64,000 nt of DNA from an uncultured Piscinibacter sp. (GCF_937952055.1 NZ_CALFYO010000033.1:124001-188000), one strand, 5' to 3'; numbered from the stretch's first letter, positions 40,618 to 50,581 are shown. Numbers and translations: made by a program. The notes: a model not told the origin generated them from the letters alone.

Positions 40618-41858
40618 GGTTTCACCTCTCTGGCGGTGGCGACGAGGGCGGCCTCGGCCGCGTCCTCGTCAGGGTGGCCCGGCGGGCGCTCGCGGCCCGG
40701 CCACGTCAGGTCGAAGTCAACCGGCTTGCCCAGCACCAGCGACGGCAGCACGGTCGAGACTGCGGCGTAGAAGAGCAACGCGCCGTACAGCGCATCGGAG
40801 ATGCCGAAGCGCTCGCGCAGGATCGTCGCCAGCACCAGCGTGAAGATCAGCGTGGGCGTCAGGGCAGTGGCCACGCGCAGGCTGGCCAGCGGACTTTCGC
40901 CGCGGTTGATGACGCGGCGCTGCAGCCACAGCGCGCCGACGCGCAGCGGCAGCATCACCAGCGTGATCAGCGCGCCGATCAGCAGCGCCTCCAGCGTCAG
41001 CGCTCCCGAGGGCACGCTCATGCCCTTGTAGAAGAAATAGAAGGGCACGAAGAACGACGCGAACAGCTGGATCGCATGCAGGTTCGCGTCCGAAGCCAGC
41101 GTGGGCAGCCGCTGCCGGAGCATGCGCGCGACGAAGCCGGCGAGGAAGGCACCGACCAGGTAATACACGCCGAGCTGGTAGGTCAGGTAGGCGGAGATGA
41201 GCCCCACCATCACCAGCAGCGAGAACTCGGAGCCGGGTGCGTGCGGTGCGACGAATCGGCCGAGAAAGAGGAAGAGCAGCGGCAGGCCGACGATCATGGC
41301 CACCAGTGCACCGCTGGACCAGGCCAGGCGCGCCGGCGACTCGGACTGCAGCACGACGAACAACACCGCCAGCGCCAGCAATTCGCCGCCCACCGCCTTG
41401 ATGGTCACCCAGTAGCGCTCGGCCGGCTTGAGGCCCAAGCCGGAGAGGGTCTCGAGGATGAATCCTGTCGACGGCGTCAGCAGCGCCAGGGCGAGCAGCG
41501 CGGCTGTCTGCCAGGGAAAGCCGAACTGGTACATGGCCAGCCAGCCGGCGCCGGCGAGCGTGACGGATCGCACCAGCAGGTGGCCCAGCAGCGGCCACTT
41601 GCCGCGCGACAGGTCGTCGGTGTCGATCTCGAGGCCGGCGAACAGGAACAGGGACGAGATGCCCAGTGTGGCCAGCAGCGACAGCGTGGCATCCTGGCTG
41701 AACCCGGCCAGCAGCGCGGCGGCCGCCATGCCCAGGCCGAAGCTGGTCAGCGGCGCCGGGATGCGCAGGCGCTGTAGCGCCCTGGGGACCAGCATCAGAC
41801 CGACGATCAGCGCGAGGAACGCGATCTCGTTGGTGACGTGGGGCATGGTGAAGGACAT
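40614..41858 (-). CDS. Kef-type cation:proton antiporter
   Basis: 414 residues with about twelve membrane segments. The Na+/H+ exchanger domain (CPA2) is recognisable: FLALIVGLMLVPRALQRLRIP, LFLFAGLEIDTDDL, GEFSLL-like loop, LGVYYLVGAFLAGFVARM and ALTPTLIFTLVLATILRERFG. No C-terminal RCK/TrkA domain is present, unlike full KefB/KefC. It exports or exchanges a monovalent cation at the inner membrane. Coupled to the downstream LapA-like gene; divergent from ibaG (55-bp gap). The start could also be the ATG at 41846. Confidence 0.85.
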   Translation of the reverse strand: MSFTMPHVTNEIAFLALIVGLMLVPRALQRLRIPAPLTSFGLGMAAAALLAGFSQDATLSLLATLGISSLFLFAGLEIDTDDLSRGKWPLLGHLLVRSVTLAGAGWLAMYQFGFPWQTAALLALALLTPSTGFILETLSGLGLKPAERYWVTIKAVGGELLALAVLFVVLQSESPARLAWSSGALVAMIVGLPLLFLFLGRFVAPHAPGSEFSLLVMVGLISAYLTYQLGVYYLVGAFLAGFVARMLRQRLPTLASDANLHAIQLFASFFVPFYFFYKGMSVPSGALTLEALLIGALITLVMLPLRVGALWLQRRVINRGESPLASLRVATALTPTLIFTLVLATILRERFGISDALYGALLFYAAVSTVLPSLVLGKPVDFDLTWPGRERPPGHPDEDAAEAALVATAREVKP

Positions 41859-41898
41859 CGGGGCCGGACTCGCGCGGGCCCGTTGCCGGGCGGGCCGC

Positions 41899-41904
41899 TA
41901 GAAT
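41899..41904 (+). promoter_or_regulatory. -10-like hexamer abutting the ibaG start codon
   Basis: TAGAAT followed by 9 nt and the ATG at 41914; no Shine-Dalgarno sequence. Same layout as before yadG. Would give a leaderless or near-leaderless transcript for the ibaG-murA-his unit. Confidence 0.4.
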
Positions 41905-41913
41905 AGCTTGCTT

Positions 41914-42186
41914 ATGGCAGCCGACCCGACCCCCGCCGACGTGCAGCGCTTCATTGCGCAAGGCATGGCCTGCGAGCATCTCGAGGTCGAGGGCGACGGG
42001 CGGCACTTCTTCGCCACCATCGTGTCGGCCGAGTTCGAGGGCGCCAGCCGCGTCAAGCGCCACCAGCGGGTCTACCAGGCCCTGGGCGATAGAATGCGCG
42101 AGCAGATCCACGCCCTGTCGATGAAGACGCTGACCCCCGCCGAGTGGGCCTCGCAGGCCGATTCGGCCACCACCCACCACCACTGA
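41914..42186 (+). CDS. ibaG: BolA-family protein (IbaG)
   Basis: 90 residues. The BolA fold is recognised from VQRFIAQGMACEHLEVEGDGRHFFATIVSAEFEG and the helix-turn-helix-like SRVKRHQRVYQALGDRM, followed by IHALSMKTLTPAEW. BolA proteins bind monothiol glutaredoxin with a shared [2Fe-2S] cluster. The protein ends in a natural His tail (TTHHH). Position immediately before murA is conserved in proteobacteria and identifies it as the IbaG/YrbA type. ATG chosen over the TTG two codons earlier. A 10-bp-arm hairpin follows the stop. Confidence 0.9.
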   Translation: MAADPTPADVQRFIAQGMACEHLEVEGDGRHFFATIVSAEFEGASRVKRHQRVYQALGDRMREQIHALSMKTLTPAEWASQADSATTHHH

Positions 42187-42190
42187 ACCC

Positions 42191-42212
42191 CGCCGCAGTG
42201 TTCACTGCGGCG
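42191..42212 (+). promoter_or_regulatory. perfect hairpin between ibaG and murA
   Basis: CGCCGCAGTG-TT-CACTGCGGCG: two perfect 10-bp arms around a TT centre, 4 bp after the ibaG stop and 64 bp before the murA ATG. No T-run follows, so a simple terminator is unlikely. It may be an RNA-processing or attenuation structure, or a DNA operator. Confidence 0.45.
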
Positions 42213-42276
42213 CTCGGGCCTGCGCCCAGCGCGGGTCTCGGGAGCCAGGTGGGCCTGGGGCAAGGCACTCATCCTC

Positions 42277-43536
42277 ATGGACAAACTCCTCATCCGCGGC
42301 GGCCGCCAGTTGGCAGGCGAAGTGGCCATTTCCGGCGCCAAGAACGCCGCGCTGCCTGAGCTCTGCGCCGCGCTGCTGACCGCCGAGCCGGTCACGCTGC
42401 ACAACGTCCCGCGCCTGCAGGACGTCAGCACCACGCTGAAACTGTTGCGCAACATGGGCGCGAAGGCCGAGCGCAGCGAGGCGCAACCGGATGTCGTCGC
42501 GCTCGACGCCAGCACGGTCAGCTCGCCCGAAGCGCCGTACGACCTGGTGAAGACCATGCGCGCGTCCATCCTGGTGCTGGGCCCGCTGCTGGCGCGCTTC
42601 GGCGAGGCCACGGTGTCGTTGCCCGGCGGCTGCGCCATCGGCTCACGCCCGGTCGACCAGCACATCAAGGGCCTGCAGGCCATGGGTGCCGAGGTCACCG
42701 TCGCGCACGGCTACATCATCGCCAAGGCGGCGAGGCTCAAGGGCGCCCGCATCACCACCGACATGGTGACCGTCACCGGCACCGAGAACCTGTTGATGGC
42801 CGCCACGCTGGCCGAGGGCGAGACGGTGCTGGAGAACGCCGCCCAGGAGCCGGAGATCCCCGACCTGGCCGAACTGCTGATCAGGATGGGCGCGAAGATC
42901 GAGGGCCACGGCACGAGCAGGATCCGCATCCAGGGCGTGGACAGGCTGCATGGCGCCACCCACCGCATCGTGCCCGACCGCATCGAGACCGGCACCTTCC
43001 TGTGTGCCGTGGCAGCGGCCGGCGGTGACGTGCTGCTGCGCGACGCCCGCGCCGACCACCTCGACGCGGTGATCGACAAGTTGCGCGAGGCCGGCGTCAC
43101 GATCGAGTCCGGCGAGGGCTGGATCCGCGTGAAGGGCCAGGGGCGGCCAAGGGCGGTGAGCTTCCGCACCAGCGAATACCCGGCCTTTCCGACCGACATG
43201 CAGGCGCAGTTCATGGCGCTGAACTGCATCGCCGAAGGCACGTCGCGGGTCACCGAGACGATCTTCGAGAACCGCTTCATGCACGTCAACGAACTGGTGC
43301 GCCTGGGCGCCCACATCGTCGTCGACGGGCACACCGCGGTGGTGCAGGGGGTGAACGGGCTGTCGGGTGCCATCGTCATGGCCACCGACCTGCGCGCCTC
43401 GGCCAGCCTGGTGATTGCCGGCCTGGTGGCCGAGGGCGAGACGGTGGTCGACCGCATCTACCACCTCGACCGCGGCTATGACCGCATGGAAGCGAAGCTG
43501 CGCGGCATCGGCGCCGACATCGAGAGAGTCAAATGA
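42277..43536 (+). CDS. murA: UDP-N-acetylglucosamine 1-carboxyvinyltransferase
   Basis: 419 residues, standard length. It transfers enolpyruvate from PEP to UDP-GlcNAc, the first committed step of peptidoglycan synthesis, in the cytoplasm. N-terminal KLLIRGGRQLAGEVAISGAKNAALP contains the Lys22/Asn23-equivalent pair. The catalytic loop is LPGGCAIGSRPVDQHI near residues 114-129, with the Cys attacked by fosfomycin in GGCAIG. Later blocks are FPTDMQAQFMAL and FENRFMHVNEL. The ATG is followed by the typical MDKLLI start. The stop overlaps hisG (ATGA), joining cell-wall and histidine genes in one transcript, as is common in betaproteobacteria. Confidence 0.97.
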   Translation: MDKLLIRGGRQLAGEVAISGAKNAALPELCAALLTAEPVTLHNVPRLQDVSTTLKLLRNMGAKAERSEAQPDVVALDASTVSSPEAPYDLVKTMRASILVLGPLLARFGEATVSLPGGCAIGSRPVDQHIKGLQAMGAEVTVAHGYIIAKAARLKGARITTDMVTVTGTENLLMAATLAEGETVLENAAQEPEIPDLAELLIRMGAKIEGHGTSRIRIQGVDRLHGATHRIVPDRIETGTFLCAVAAAGGDVLLRDARADHLDAVIDKLREAGVTIESGEGWIRVKGQGRPRAVSFRTSEYPAFPTDMQAQFMALNCIAEGTSRVTETIFENRFMHVNELVRLGAHIVVDGHTAVVQGVNGLSGAIVMATDLRASASLVIAGLVAEGETVVDRIYHLDRGYDRMEAKLRGIGADIERVK

Positions 43537-44177
43537 TCACGCTCGCGCTGTCCAAGGGACGCATCTTCGACGAGACGCTGCCGCTGCTGACGGCGGCCGG
43601 CATCGAGGTCTCGGAGGACCCGGAGAAGAGCCGCAAGCTCATCATCGGCACCAGCAAACCCGACGTGCGCATCGTGCTCGTGCGTGCCACCGACGTACCG
43701 ACCTACGTGCAGCACGGCGGTGCCGACCTCGGCGTGGTCGGCCGGGACACGCTGCTCGAACACGGTGGCCAGGGCCTGTACCAGCCGCTGGACCTGAAGA
43801 TCGCCAGGTGCCGCATGAGCGTGGCGGTACGCGCCGATTTCGATTACGCCGGCGCGGTCAAGCAGGGCTCGCGCATCCGCGTCGCCACCAAGTACACGCA
43901 GATCGCGCGCGACCACTTCGCCAACAAGGGCGTGCACGTCGACCTGATCAAGCTCTACGGCTCGATGGAACTGGCGCCGCTGACCGGCCTGGCCGACGCG
44001 ATCGTCGATCTCGTCTCCACCGGCAGCACGCTGAAGGCCAATCACCTGGTCGAGGTGGAACAGATCATGCAGATCTCGTCGCGCCTGGTGGTCAACCAGG
44101 CCGCGCTCAAGCTCAAACGCGAGCCGATCCGCGCCATCATCGACGCGTTCGAAGCCGCCGTCGGGACGAAGCCATGA
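43533..44177 (+). CDS. hisG: ATP phosphoribosyltransferase, short form (HisG-S)
   Basis: 214 residues, the short type that lacks the regulatory C-terminal domain and works as a hetero-octamer with HisZ. It joins ATP and PRPP in the first step of histidine synthesis. Motifs: ITLALSKGRIFDETLPLL at the start, VLVRATDVPTYVQHGGADLGVVGRD, and the PRPP loop DLVSTGSTLKANHL. The start overlaps murA and the stop overlaps hisD (both ATGA). hisZ is not in this window, so the partner must be encoded elsewhere. Confidence 0.96.
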   Translation: MITLALSKGRIFDETLPLLTAAGIEVSEDPEKSRKLIIGTSKPDVRIVLVRATDVPTYVQHGGADLGVVGRDTLLEHGGQGLYQPLDLKIARCRMSVAVRADFDYAGAVKQGSRIRVATKYTQIARDHFANKGVHVDLIKLYGSMELAPLTGLADAIVDLVSTGSTLKANHLVEVEQIMQISSRLVVNQAALKLKREPIRAIIDAFEAAVGTKP

Positions 44178-45496
44178 CCGTCGCCATCCGCCATCTCGAC
44201 ACTGCCAGCGCCGACTTCGAGACCGAGTTCGCGCGCGTGCTGCACTGGTCGGCGGAGACCGATGCGGCGATCGAAGGGCGGGTGGCCGACATCCTCGCCG
44301 ACGTCGAGCAGCGTGGCGACGCTGCGGTGCTGGAGTACACGCAACGCTTCGACGGCCTGGCCGCCTCCTCGATGGCGCAGCTGGAGATCACGCAGGCCGA
44401 GTTGAAGGTGGCGCTGGCGCAGATCACGCCCGCGCAGCGCAGTGCGCTCGAAGCCGCCGCGGCGCGGGTGCGCGACTACCACCAGCGTCAGCTCGAGGCC
44501 TGCGGCCGCAGCTGGACCTACCGCGACGCGGACGGCACGCTGCTCGGCCAGAAGGTGACGCCGCTGGACCGCGTGGGCATCTACGTGCCCGGCGGGAAGG
44601 CGGCCTACCCGTCCAGCGTGCTGATGAACGCGATTCCGGCGCACGTGGCCGGTGTCGGCGAGATCGTCATGGTGGTGCCGACGCCGAAGGGTGAGCGCAA
44701 TTCGCTGGTGCTGGCCGCGGCAGCGGTGGCCGGCGTCAGCCGCGCCTTCACCATCGGGGGGGCGCAGGCCGTGGGTGCGCTGGCGCATGGCACGGCCAGC
44801 GTGCCGGCAGTCGACAAGATCACCGGGCCGGGCAATGCCTACGTGGCCAGCGCCAAACGGCGCGTGTTCGGCAAGGTCGGCATCGACATGATCGCCGGGC
44901 CAAGCGAGATCCTCGTGCTCGCCGACGGCACGACGCCGGCCGACTGGGTGGCGATGGACCTGTTCAGCCAGGCCGAACACGACGAACTGGCGCAGAGCAT
45001 CCTGCTCTGCCCGGACGCCGCCTACATCGCGCAGGTGAGGGCCGAGATCGACCGCCTGCTGCCCGGCATGCCACGGCGCGACGTGATCCGCGCCTCGCTG
45101 GAAGGCCGCGGGGCGCTGATCCACACCCGCTCGATGGAGGAGGCCTGCACGATCAGCAACCGCATCGCGCCGGAGCACCTGGAGGTGTCCAGCCGCGACC
45201 CGCACCGCTGGGAGCCGCTGCTCAGGCACGCCGGTGCGATCTTCCTCGGCGCCTACACCAGCGAGAGCCTGGGCGACTACTGCGCCGGGCCCAACCACGT
45301 GCTGCCGACCTCGGGCACGGCGCGCTTCAGCTCGCCGCTGGGCGTGTACGACTTCCAGAAGCGCAGCAGCCTGATCGAGGTGAGCGAGGCCGGCGCCCAG
45401 ACGCTGGGCCTGATCGCTGCCGAACTGGCCTACGGCGAAGGGCTGCAGGCGCATGCGCAGGCCGCCGAATTCCGGCTGAAGGGACCGCAGCGATGA
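44174..45496 (+). CDS. hisD: histidinol dehydrogenase
   Basis: 440 residues. Oxidises histidinol to histidine in two NAD+-dependent steps using zinc. Recognised from VTPLDRVGIYVPGGKAAYPSSVLMNAIPA, the NAD loop, KITGPGNAYVASAKRRVFG, the IDMIAGPSEILVLAD signature, SQAEHDELAQS (zinc ligands Gln and His) and the catalytic Glu/His in NRIAPEHLEV. ATGA overlaps with hisG before and hisC after show translational coupling in the his operon. Confidence 0.97.
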   Translation: MTVAIRHLDTASADFETEFARVLHWSAETDAAIEGRVADILADVEQRGDAAVLEYTQRFDGLAASSMAQLEITQAELKVALAQITPAQRSALEAAAARVRDYHQRQLEACGRSWTYRDADGTLLGQKVTPLDRVGIYVPGGKAAYPSSVLMNAIPAHVAGVGEIVMVVPTPKGERNSLVLAAAAVAGVSRAFTIGGAQAVGALAHGTASVPAVDKITGPGNAYVASAKRRVFGKVGIDMIAGPSEILVLADGTTPADWVAMDLFSQAEHDELAQSILLCPDAAYIAQVRAEIDRLLPGMPRRDVIRASLEGRGALIHTRSMEEACTISNRIAPEHLEVSSRDPHRWEPLLRHAGAIFLGAYTSESLGDYCAGPNHVLPTSGTARFSSPLGVYDFQKRSSLIEVSEAGAQTLGLIAAELAYGEGLQAHAQAAEFRLKGPQR

Positions 45497-46575
45497 GCCT
45501 CGACGACCGCATGAAGCGCGTGATCCGCCAGGACGTGCAGTCGATGCACGCCTACGCGATCCAGCCCAGTGCCGGCTTGGTCAAGCTCGACGCGATGGAG
45601 AACCCCTTCCGCCTGCCGCCCGAACTGCAGCGCCAACTGGGCGAACGACTCGGCCGCGTGGCGATCAACCGCTACCCGACGCAGTGCGTGGCCGACGTGA
45701 TCGCCGCGCTCACGGGCCACGCGAAGCCGCCGCCCGGCTGCAAGCTGATGCTGGGCAACGGCTCCGACGAACTGATCAGCCTGCTCGCGCTGGCCTGCGA
45801 CGTGCCCGGCGCCACCATCCTCGCGCCGCTGCCCGGCTTCGTGATGTACGAGATGTCGGCCAGGCTGCAGGGGCTGAAGTTCGTCGGCGTGCCGCTGACG
45901 GCGAACTTCGAGCTCGACGAGGCCGGGATGCTCGCCGCGATCGAGCAGCACCGCCCGGCCATCACCTACATCGCCTACCCGAACAACCCGACGGCCAACC
46001 TGTTCGACGACCGTGTCATCGACCGCATCGTCGCAGCGGTTGGCGCGCAGGATGGTCTGGTGGTGTTCGACGAGGCCTACCAGCCGTTTTCCTCGAGAAC
46101 CTGGATGCAGCGCATGGGCGAGCACGAGCACGTTCTGGTGATGCGAACGCTGTCCAAGTTCGGTCTGGCCGGCGTGCGCCTGGGCTACATGGCCGGTGCG
46201 GCGGCGCTGATCGACGAGGTGGACAAGGTGCGCCCGCCCTACAACATCAGCGTGCTCAACGCCGAGGCGACGCTGTTCGCCCTGGAGCATGCCGACGAGT
46301 TCGCGCGCCAGGCCGCCATCCTTCGCGAGGAGCGCGCGCGGCTGCAGAAGGCGCTGGCGGCGATGCCCGGCGTGAAGCCCTTCCCCAGCGAGGCCAACAT
46401 GATCCTCGTGCGCGTGCCCGACTCGAAGCGCAGCTTCGAAGGCATGAAGCAGCGCGGCGTGCTGGTCAAACACATCGCCGGGTTGCACCCGCTGCTGGCC
46501 AACTGCCTGCGTCTGACGGTGGGCACGCCGGAAGAGAACACCCTGATGATCGATGCGCTGAAAGCGAGCCTGTGA
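45493..46575 (+). CDS. hisC: histidinol-phosphate aminotransferase
   Basis: 360 residues, class-II aminotransferase with PLP. It converts imidazole-acetol phosphate and glutamate to histidinol phosphate. Motifs: KLDAMENPFRLPPEL and the NRYPTQ near residue 57, GNGSDELISLLALA, YPNNPTANLF, DEAYQPFSS and the PLP-binding Lys in RTLSKFGLAGVRLGYMAG near residue 222. Overlaps hisD (ATGA) and is followed by hisB one base after its stop. Confidence 0.95.
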   Translation: MSLDDRMKRVIRQDVQSMHAYAIQPSAGLVKLDAMENPFRLPPELQRQLGERLGRVAINRYPTQCVADVIAALTGHAKPPPGCKLMLGNGSDELISLLALACDVPGATILAPLPGFVMYEMSARLQGLKFVGVPLTANFELDEAGMLAAIEQHRPAITYIAYPNNPTANLFDDRVIDRIVAAVGAQDGLVVFDEAYQPFSSRTWMQRMGEHEHVLVMRTLSKFGLAGVRLGYMAGAAALIDEVDKVRPPYNISVLNAEATLFALEHADEFARQAAILREERARLQKALAAMPGVKPFPSEANMILVRVPDSKRSFEGMKQRGVLVKHIAGLHPLLANCLRLTVGTPEENTLMIDALKASL

Positions 46576-46576
46576 G

Positions 46577-47173
46577 ATGAGTAACCAGCGAACCGCGGAC
46601 GTCACCCGCAACACGAAGGAGACGCAGATCCGCGTCGCCCTCAACCTCGACGGCAGCGGCGAGGCGAAGCTGGCCACCGGCATCGGATTCTTCGACCACA
46701 TGCTCGACCAGATCGCCCGCCACGGGCTGATCGACCTCGACATCGCCGCCCAGGGCGACCTGCACATCGACGGCCACCACACGGTGGAGGACGTCGGCAT
46801 CACGCTGGGCATGGCGGTGGCGCAGGCGGTGGGCGACAAGAAGGGCCTGACGCGCTACGGCCACGCCTACGTTCCGCTGGACGAGGCGCTGTCGCGCGTG
46901 GTGGTCGACTTCTCCGGCCGCCCCGGGCTGCACATGAACGTGCCGTTCAAGAGCGGCATGGTCGGCGGCTTCGACACCCAGTTGACCTACGAGTTCTTCC
47001 AGGGCTTCGCCAACCATGCGCTGGTGACGCTGCACATCGACAATCTGAAGGGCGAGAACGCCCACCACCAGGCCGAGACGGTGTTCAAGGCCTTCGGCCG
47101 CGCGCTGCGCATGGCGCTGACGATCGACCCGCGCTCGGCCGGCGTGATTCCGTCCACCAAGGGCAGCCTCTGA
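46577..47173 (+). CDS. hisB: imidazoleglycerol-phosphate dehydratase
   Basis: 198 residues, the monofunctional form without the N-terminal phosphatase of enterobacterial HisB. It dehydrates imidazoleglycerol phosphate to imidazoleacetol phosphate with two Mn ions. Metal-binding motifs: GIGFFDHMLDQIARHG, DGHHTVEDVGI and AENAHHQAE-type KGENAHHQAETVFK near the C-terminus. One-base gaps separate it from hisC and hisH, so the five genes are co-translated. Confidence 0.97.
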   Translation: MSNQRTADVTRNTKETQIRVALNLDGSGEAKLATGIGFFDHMLDQIARHGLIDLDIAAQGDLHIDGHHTVEDVGITLGMAVAQAVGDKKGLTRYGHAYVPLDEALSRVVVDFSGRPGLHMNVPFKSGMVGGFDTQLTYEFFQGFANHALVTLHIDNLKGENAHHQAETVFKAFGRALRMALTIDPRSAGVIPSTKGSL

Positions 47174-47174
47174 C

Positions 47175-47822
47175 ATGAGCCGAACCGTCGCCGTCGTCGA
47201 TTACGGCATGGGCAACCTGCGCTCCGTGTCGCAGGCGGTGATGCACGTCACCCAGGGTACCGACTTCGAGGTGATCGTCACCTCGCGGCCGGAGGTGGTG
47301 TTCGCCGCCGAGCGCATCGTGCTGCCGGGGCAGGGCGCCATGCCCGACTGCATGCGGGAACTGCGCGACTCCGGCCTGCAGGAGGCGGTGCTCGACGCCG
47401 CCGCACGCAAGCCGATGATGGGCGTTTGCGTCGGCATGCAGATGCTGCTGGCGCGCAGCGAGGAAGGGCCCACTGACGGGCTGGGCCTGATCCCGGGCGA
47501 AGTGGTGCGCTTCCGTCTCGAAGGGCAACTGCAGCCCGACGGCAGCCGCTTCAAGGTGCCGCAGATGGGCTGGAACCAGGTGATGCAGGCGAGGCCACAC
47601 CCGATCTGGGCCGGTGTGCCGGACAACGCGTACTTCTATTTCGTGCACAGCTTCTACGCCCGACCGTCGGACCCTCGCCATAGCGTTGGCGAAACCGACT
47701 ACGGCGGCCGCTTTACCTGCGCGGTGGGGCGCGATAACATTTTTGCCACCCAGTTCCACCCCGAGAAGAGCGCCGAGCACGGCCTCGCGCTGTACCGCAA
47801 CTTCCTGCACTGGAATCCCTGA
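47175..47822 (+). CDS. hisH: imidazole glycerol phosphate synthase, glutaminase subunit
   Basis: 215 residues, class-I glutamine amidotransferase. It supplies ammonia through a tunnel to HisF. N-terminal VAVVDYGMGNLRSVSQAV; oxyanion segment LPGQGAMPDCM; nucleophile Cys in MMGVCVGMQMLLA near residue 83; catalytic His/Glu in ATQFHPEKSAEHG near 195. It lies one base after hisB and 68 bp before hisA; the gap holds no recognisable feature. Confidence 0.96.
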   Translation: MSRTVAVVDYGMGNLRSVSQAVMHVTQGTDFEVIVTSRPEVVFAAERIVLPGQGAMPDCMRELRDSGLQEAVLDAAARKPMMGVCVGMQMLLARSEEGPTDGLGLIPGEVVRFRLEGQLQPDGSRFKVPQMGWNQVMQARPHPIWAGVPDNAYFYFVHSFYARPSDPRHSVGETDYGGRFTCAVGRDNIFATQFHPEKSAEHGLALYRNFLHWNP

Positions 47823-47890
47823 CGGCTTTCCCCTGCTGATGCGACACCTGCTCGGGTGCCCCCCCTCCTTCCCCACCAGCCCCTTCGGCC

Positions 47891-48637
47891 ATGCTGCTGA
47901 TCCCCGCGATTGACCTGAAAGACGGTCGATGTGTCCGCCTCAAGCAAGGCGACATGAGCGAGTCCACCACCTTCGGCGAGGACCCGGCCGCCATGGCGCG
48001 CCGCTGGCTCGACGCCGGGGCGCGGCGGCTGCACCTCGTCGACCTGAACGGTGCCTTCGCCGGCAAGCCGGTCAACGAGGGCGCGATCAAGGCCATCCTC
48101 GCCGAGGTGGGCGACGAGATTCCGGTGCAGCTCGGCGGAGGCATCCGCGACCTCGACACCATCGAGCGCTACCTCGACGACGGCCTGTCCTACATCATTA
48201 TCGGCACCGCGGCGGTGAAGAATCCCGGCTTCCTGCACGACGCCTGCTCGGCTTTCGGCGGCCACATCATCGTCGGCCTCGACGCCAAGGACGGCAAGGT
48301 CGCCACCGACGGCTGGAGCAAGCTCACTGGCCACGAGGTGGTGGACCTGGCGCAGAAGTTCCAGGACTACGGCGTCGAGGGCGTGATCTACACCGACATC
48401 GGCCGCGACGGCATGCTCAGCGGCATCAACATCGAAGCCACCGTCAGGCTCGCGCAGGCGCTGACCATCCCGGTGATCGCCTCCGGGGGCCTGTCGAACC
48501 TGGCCGACATCGAAAGGCTCTGCGCGGTCGAATCCGAGGGCATCGAAGGCGTGATCTGCGGCCGCGCGATCTACACCGGCGACCTCGACTTCGCTGCCGC
48601 TCAGGCGCGCGCCGACGAACTCAACGGCGAAAGCTGA
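47891..48637 (+). CDS. hisA: ProFAR isomerase
   Basis: 248 residues, half-barrel-repeat TIM barrel. It isomerises ProFAR to PRFAR in histidine synthesis. The catalytic Asp pair is in LLIPAIDLKDGRCVRLKQG (Asp8) and VIYTDIGRDGMLSG (Asp about 130). Phosphate-binding loops are LGGGIRDL and ASGGLSNLAD. hisF begins 2 bp after its stop. Confidence 0.97.
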   Translation: MLLIPAIDLKDGRCVRLKQGDMSESTTFGEDPAAMARRWLDAGARRLHLVDLNGAFAGKPVNEGAIKAILAEVGDEIPVQLGGGIRDLDTIERYLDDGLSYIIIGTAAVKNPGFLHDACSAFGGHIIVGLDAKDGKVATDGWSKLTGHEVVDLAQKFQDYGVEGVIYTDIGRDGMLSGINIEATVRLAQALTIPVIASGGLSNLADIERLCAVESEGIEGVICGRAIYTGDLDFAAAQARADELNGES

Positions 48638-48639
48638 CC

Positions 48640-49415
<776 letters not shown>

Positions 49416-49419
<4 letters not shown>

Positions 49420-50009
49420 GGCCCGCCGCGCGGGGCGGCCGGGGCCAGCTCCCACGCGAGGTGCGCATCGTCGGCGGGCAGTGGAAGCGCAGCAAGCTGC
49501 CGGTGGCCGACCGCCCGGGCCTGCGCCCCACGCCCGACCGCGTGCGCGAGACGCTGTTCAACTGGCTGGGCGCGGACCTGCGGGGCTGGCGCTGCCTCGA
49601 TGCCTTCGCCGGCTCGGGAGCGCTGGGCTTCGAGGCCGCATCGCGCGGCGCCGACGAGGTGGTGCTGCTCGAGCGCGACCGGGCGCTGGCAGCGAGCCTG
49701 AACCAGTCGCGCGAGCGGTTGAAGGCACAGGCGCTGCGCATCGAGTGCGCCGATGCCTTGAGCTGGATGGCCGCCAGCGCGCCGCAGCGCTTCGAACTCG
49801 TCTTCATCGACCCCCCCTTCGACGCGGCGCTGTTCGAGCCGGCGCTGGCCGCGGCCGTCCGGCTGGTCGTGCCGGAGGGCTTCGTCTACCTCGAGGCGGA
49901 CCGCGAGTACGGCGCGGATCGGCTGGTGCCTCTGGGCCTCGTCGTTCACCGCCACCTGCGCGCCGGCAACGTGCACGCGCACCTGTTACAAATTGCAAGC
50001 TCCGGCTGA
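49416..50009 (+). CDS. rsmD: 16S rRNA (guanine966-N2)-methyltransferase
   Basis: 197 residues. It methylates G966 of 16S rRNA in the assembled 30S particle with SAM. Motifs: VRIVGGQWKRSKLPV, RPTPDRVRETLFNWL, SAM loop CLDAFAGSGALGFEA near residue 65, and the N6/N2-methylase tetrapeptide in FIDPPFDAALF near 127. Its ATG overlaps the hisF stop, so it is translated from the his operon. In related bacteria rsmD usually precedes coaD, as here (47-bp gap). Confidence 0.93.
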
Positions 50010-50055
50010 CGCGCGGCTACACTGCGGCGAATTCGCCGTGCAAAGGGAAAGCGCC

Positions 50056-50559
50056 TTGACCTCCGTCACCCGACTCACCGCCGTCTACCCGGGTACCTTC
50101 GACCCGATGACGTTGGGTCATGAAGACCTGATGCGCCGCGCCAGTCGCCTGTTCGAACGCCTCATCCTTGCCGTGGCGGTGGGCCACCACAAGCGCACGA
50201 TGTTCACCATCGCCGAGCGGCTGGAGATCGCCACCGAGTTGGCCGCCAAGCACCCCAATGTCGAGGTGATGCCCTTTCGCGGGCTGCTGCGCGACTTCGT
50301 CGTCGGCCACGGCGGCAAAGTGGTGGTGCGCGGACTGCGCGCGGTGAGCGATTTCGAGTACGAGTTCCAGATGGCCGGCATGAACCGCCAGCTCATGCCA
50401 GAGGTCGAGACGCTGTTCCTCACGCCCAGCGACCAGTACCAGTTCGTCTCCGGCACCTTCGTACGCGAGATTGCCACCTTGGGTGGTGATGTTTCCAAGT
50501 TCGTGTCACCCTCCGTGCTCGACCGGCTGCGCGACCGCGTGAAGTCGAGCGACAGCTGA
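50056..50559 (+). CDS. coaD: phosphopantetheine adenylyltransferase
   Basis: 167 residues from a TTG at 50056, preceded by AGGGAAAG; upstream in-frame codons would give a long unusual N-terminus. Transfers AMP from ATP to 4'-phosphopantetheine in coenzyme A synthesis. The nucleotidyltransferase motif TxGH is in YPGTFDPMTLGHEDLM near residue 15; later blocks are VVVRGLRAVSDFEYEFQMAGMN-like (conserved RGLR) and the SGTFVREIATLGGDV segment. Downstream gene starts 22 bp after its stop. Confidence 0.95.
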   Translation: MTSVTRLTAVYPGTFDPMTLGHEDLMRRASRLFERLILAVAVGHHKRTMFTIAERLEIATELAAKHPNVEVMPFRGLLRDFVVGHGGKVVVRGLRAVSDFEYEFQMAGMNRQLMPEVETLFLTPSDQYQFVSGTFVREIATLGGDVSKFVSPSVLDRLRDRVKSSDS

Positions 50560-50581
50560 ACGAACCCTGCACTGACGCGCC

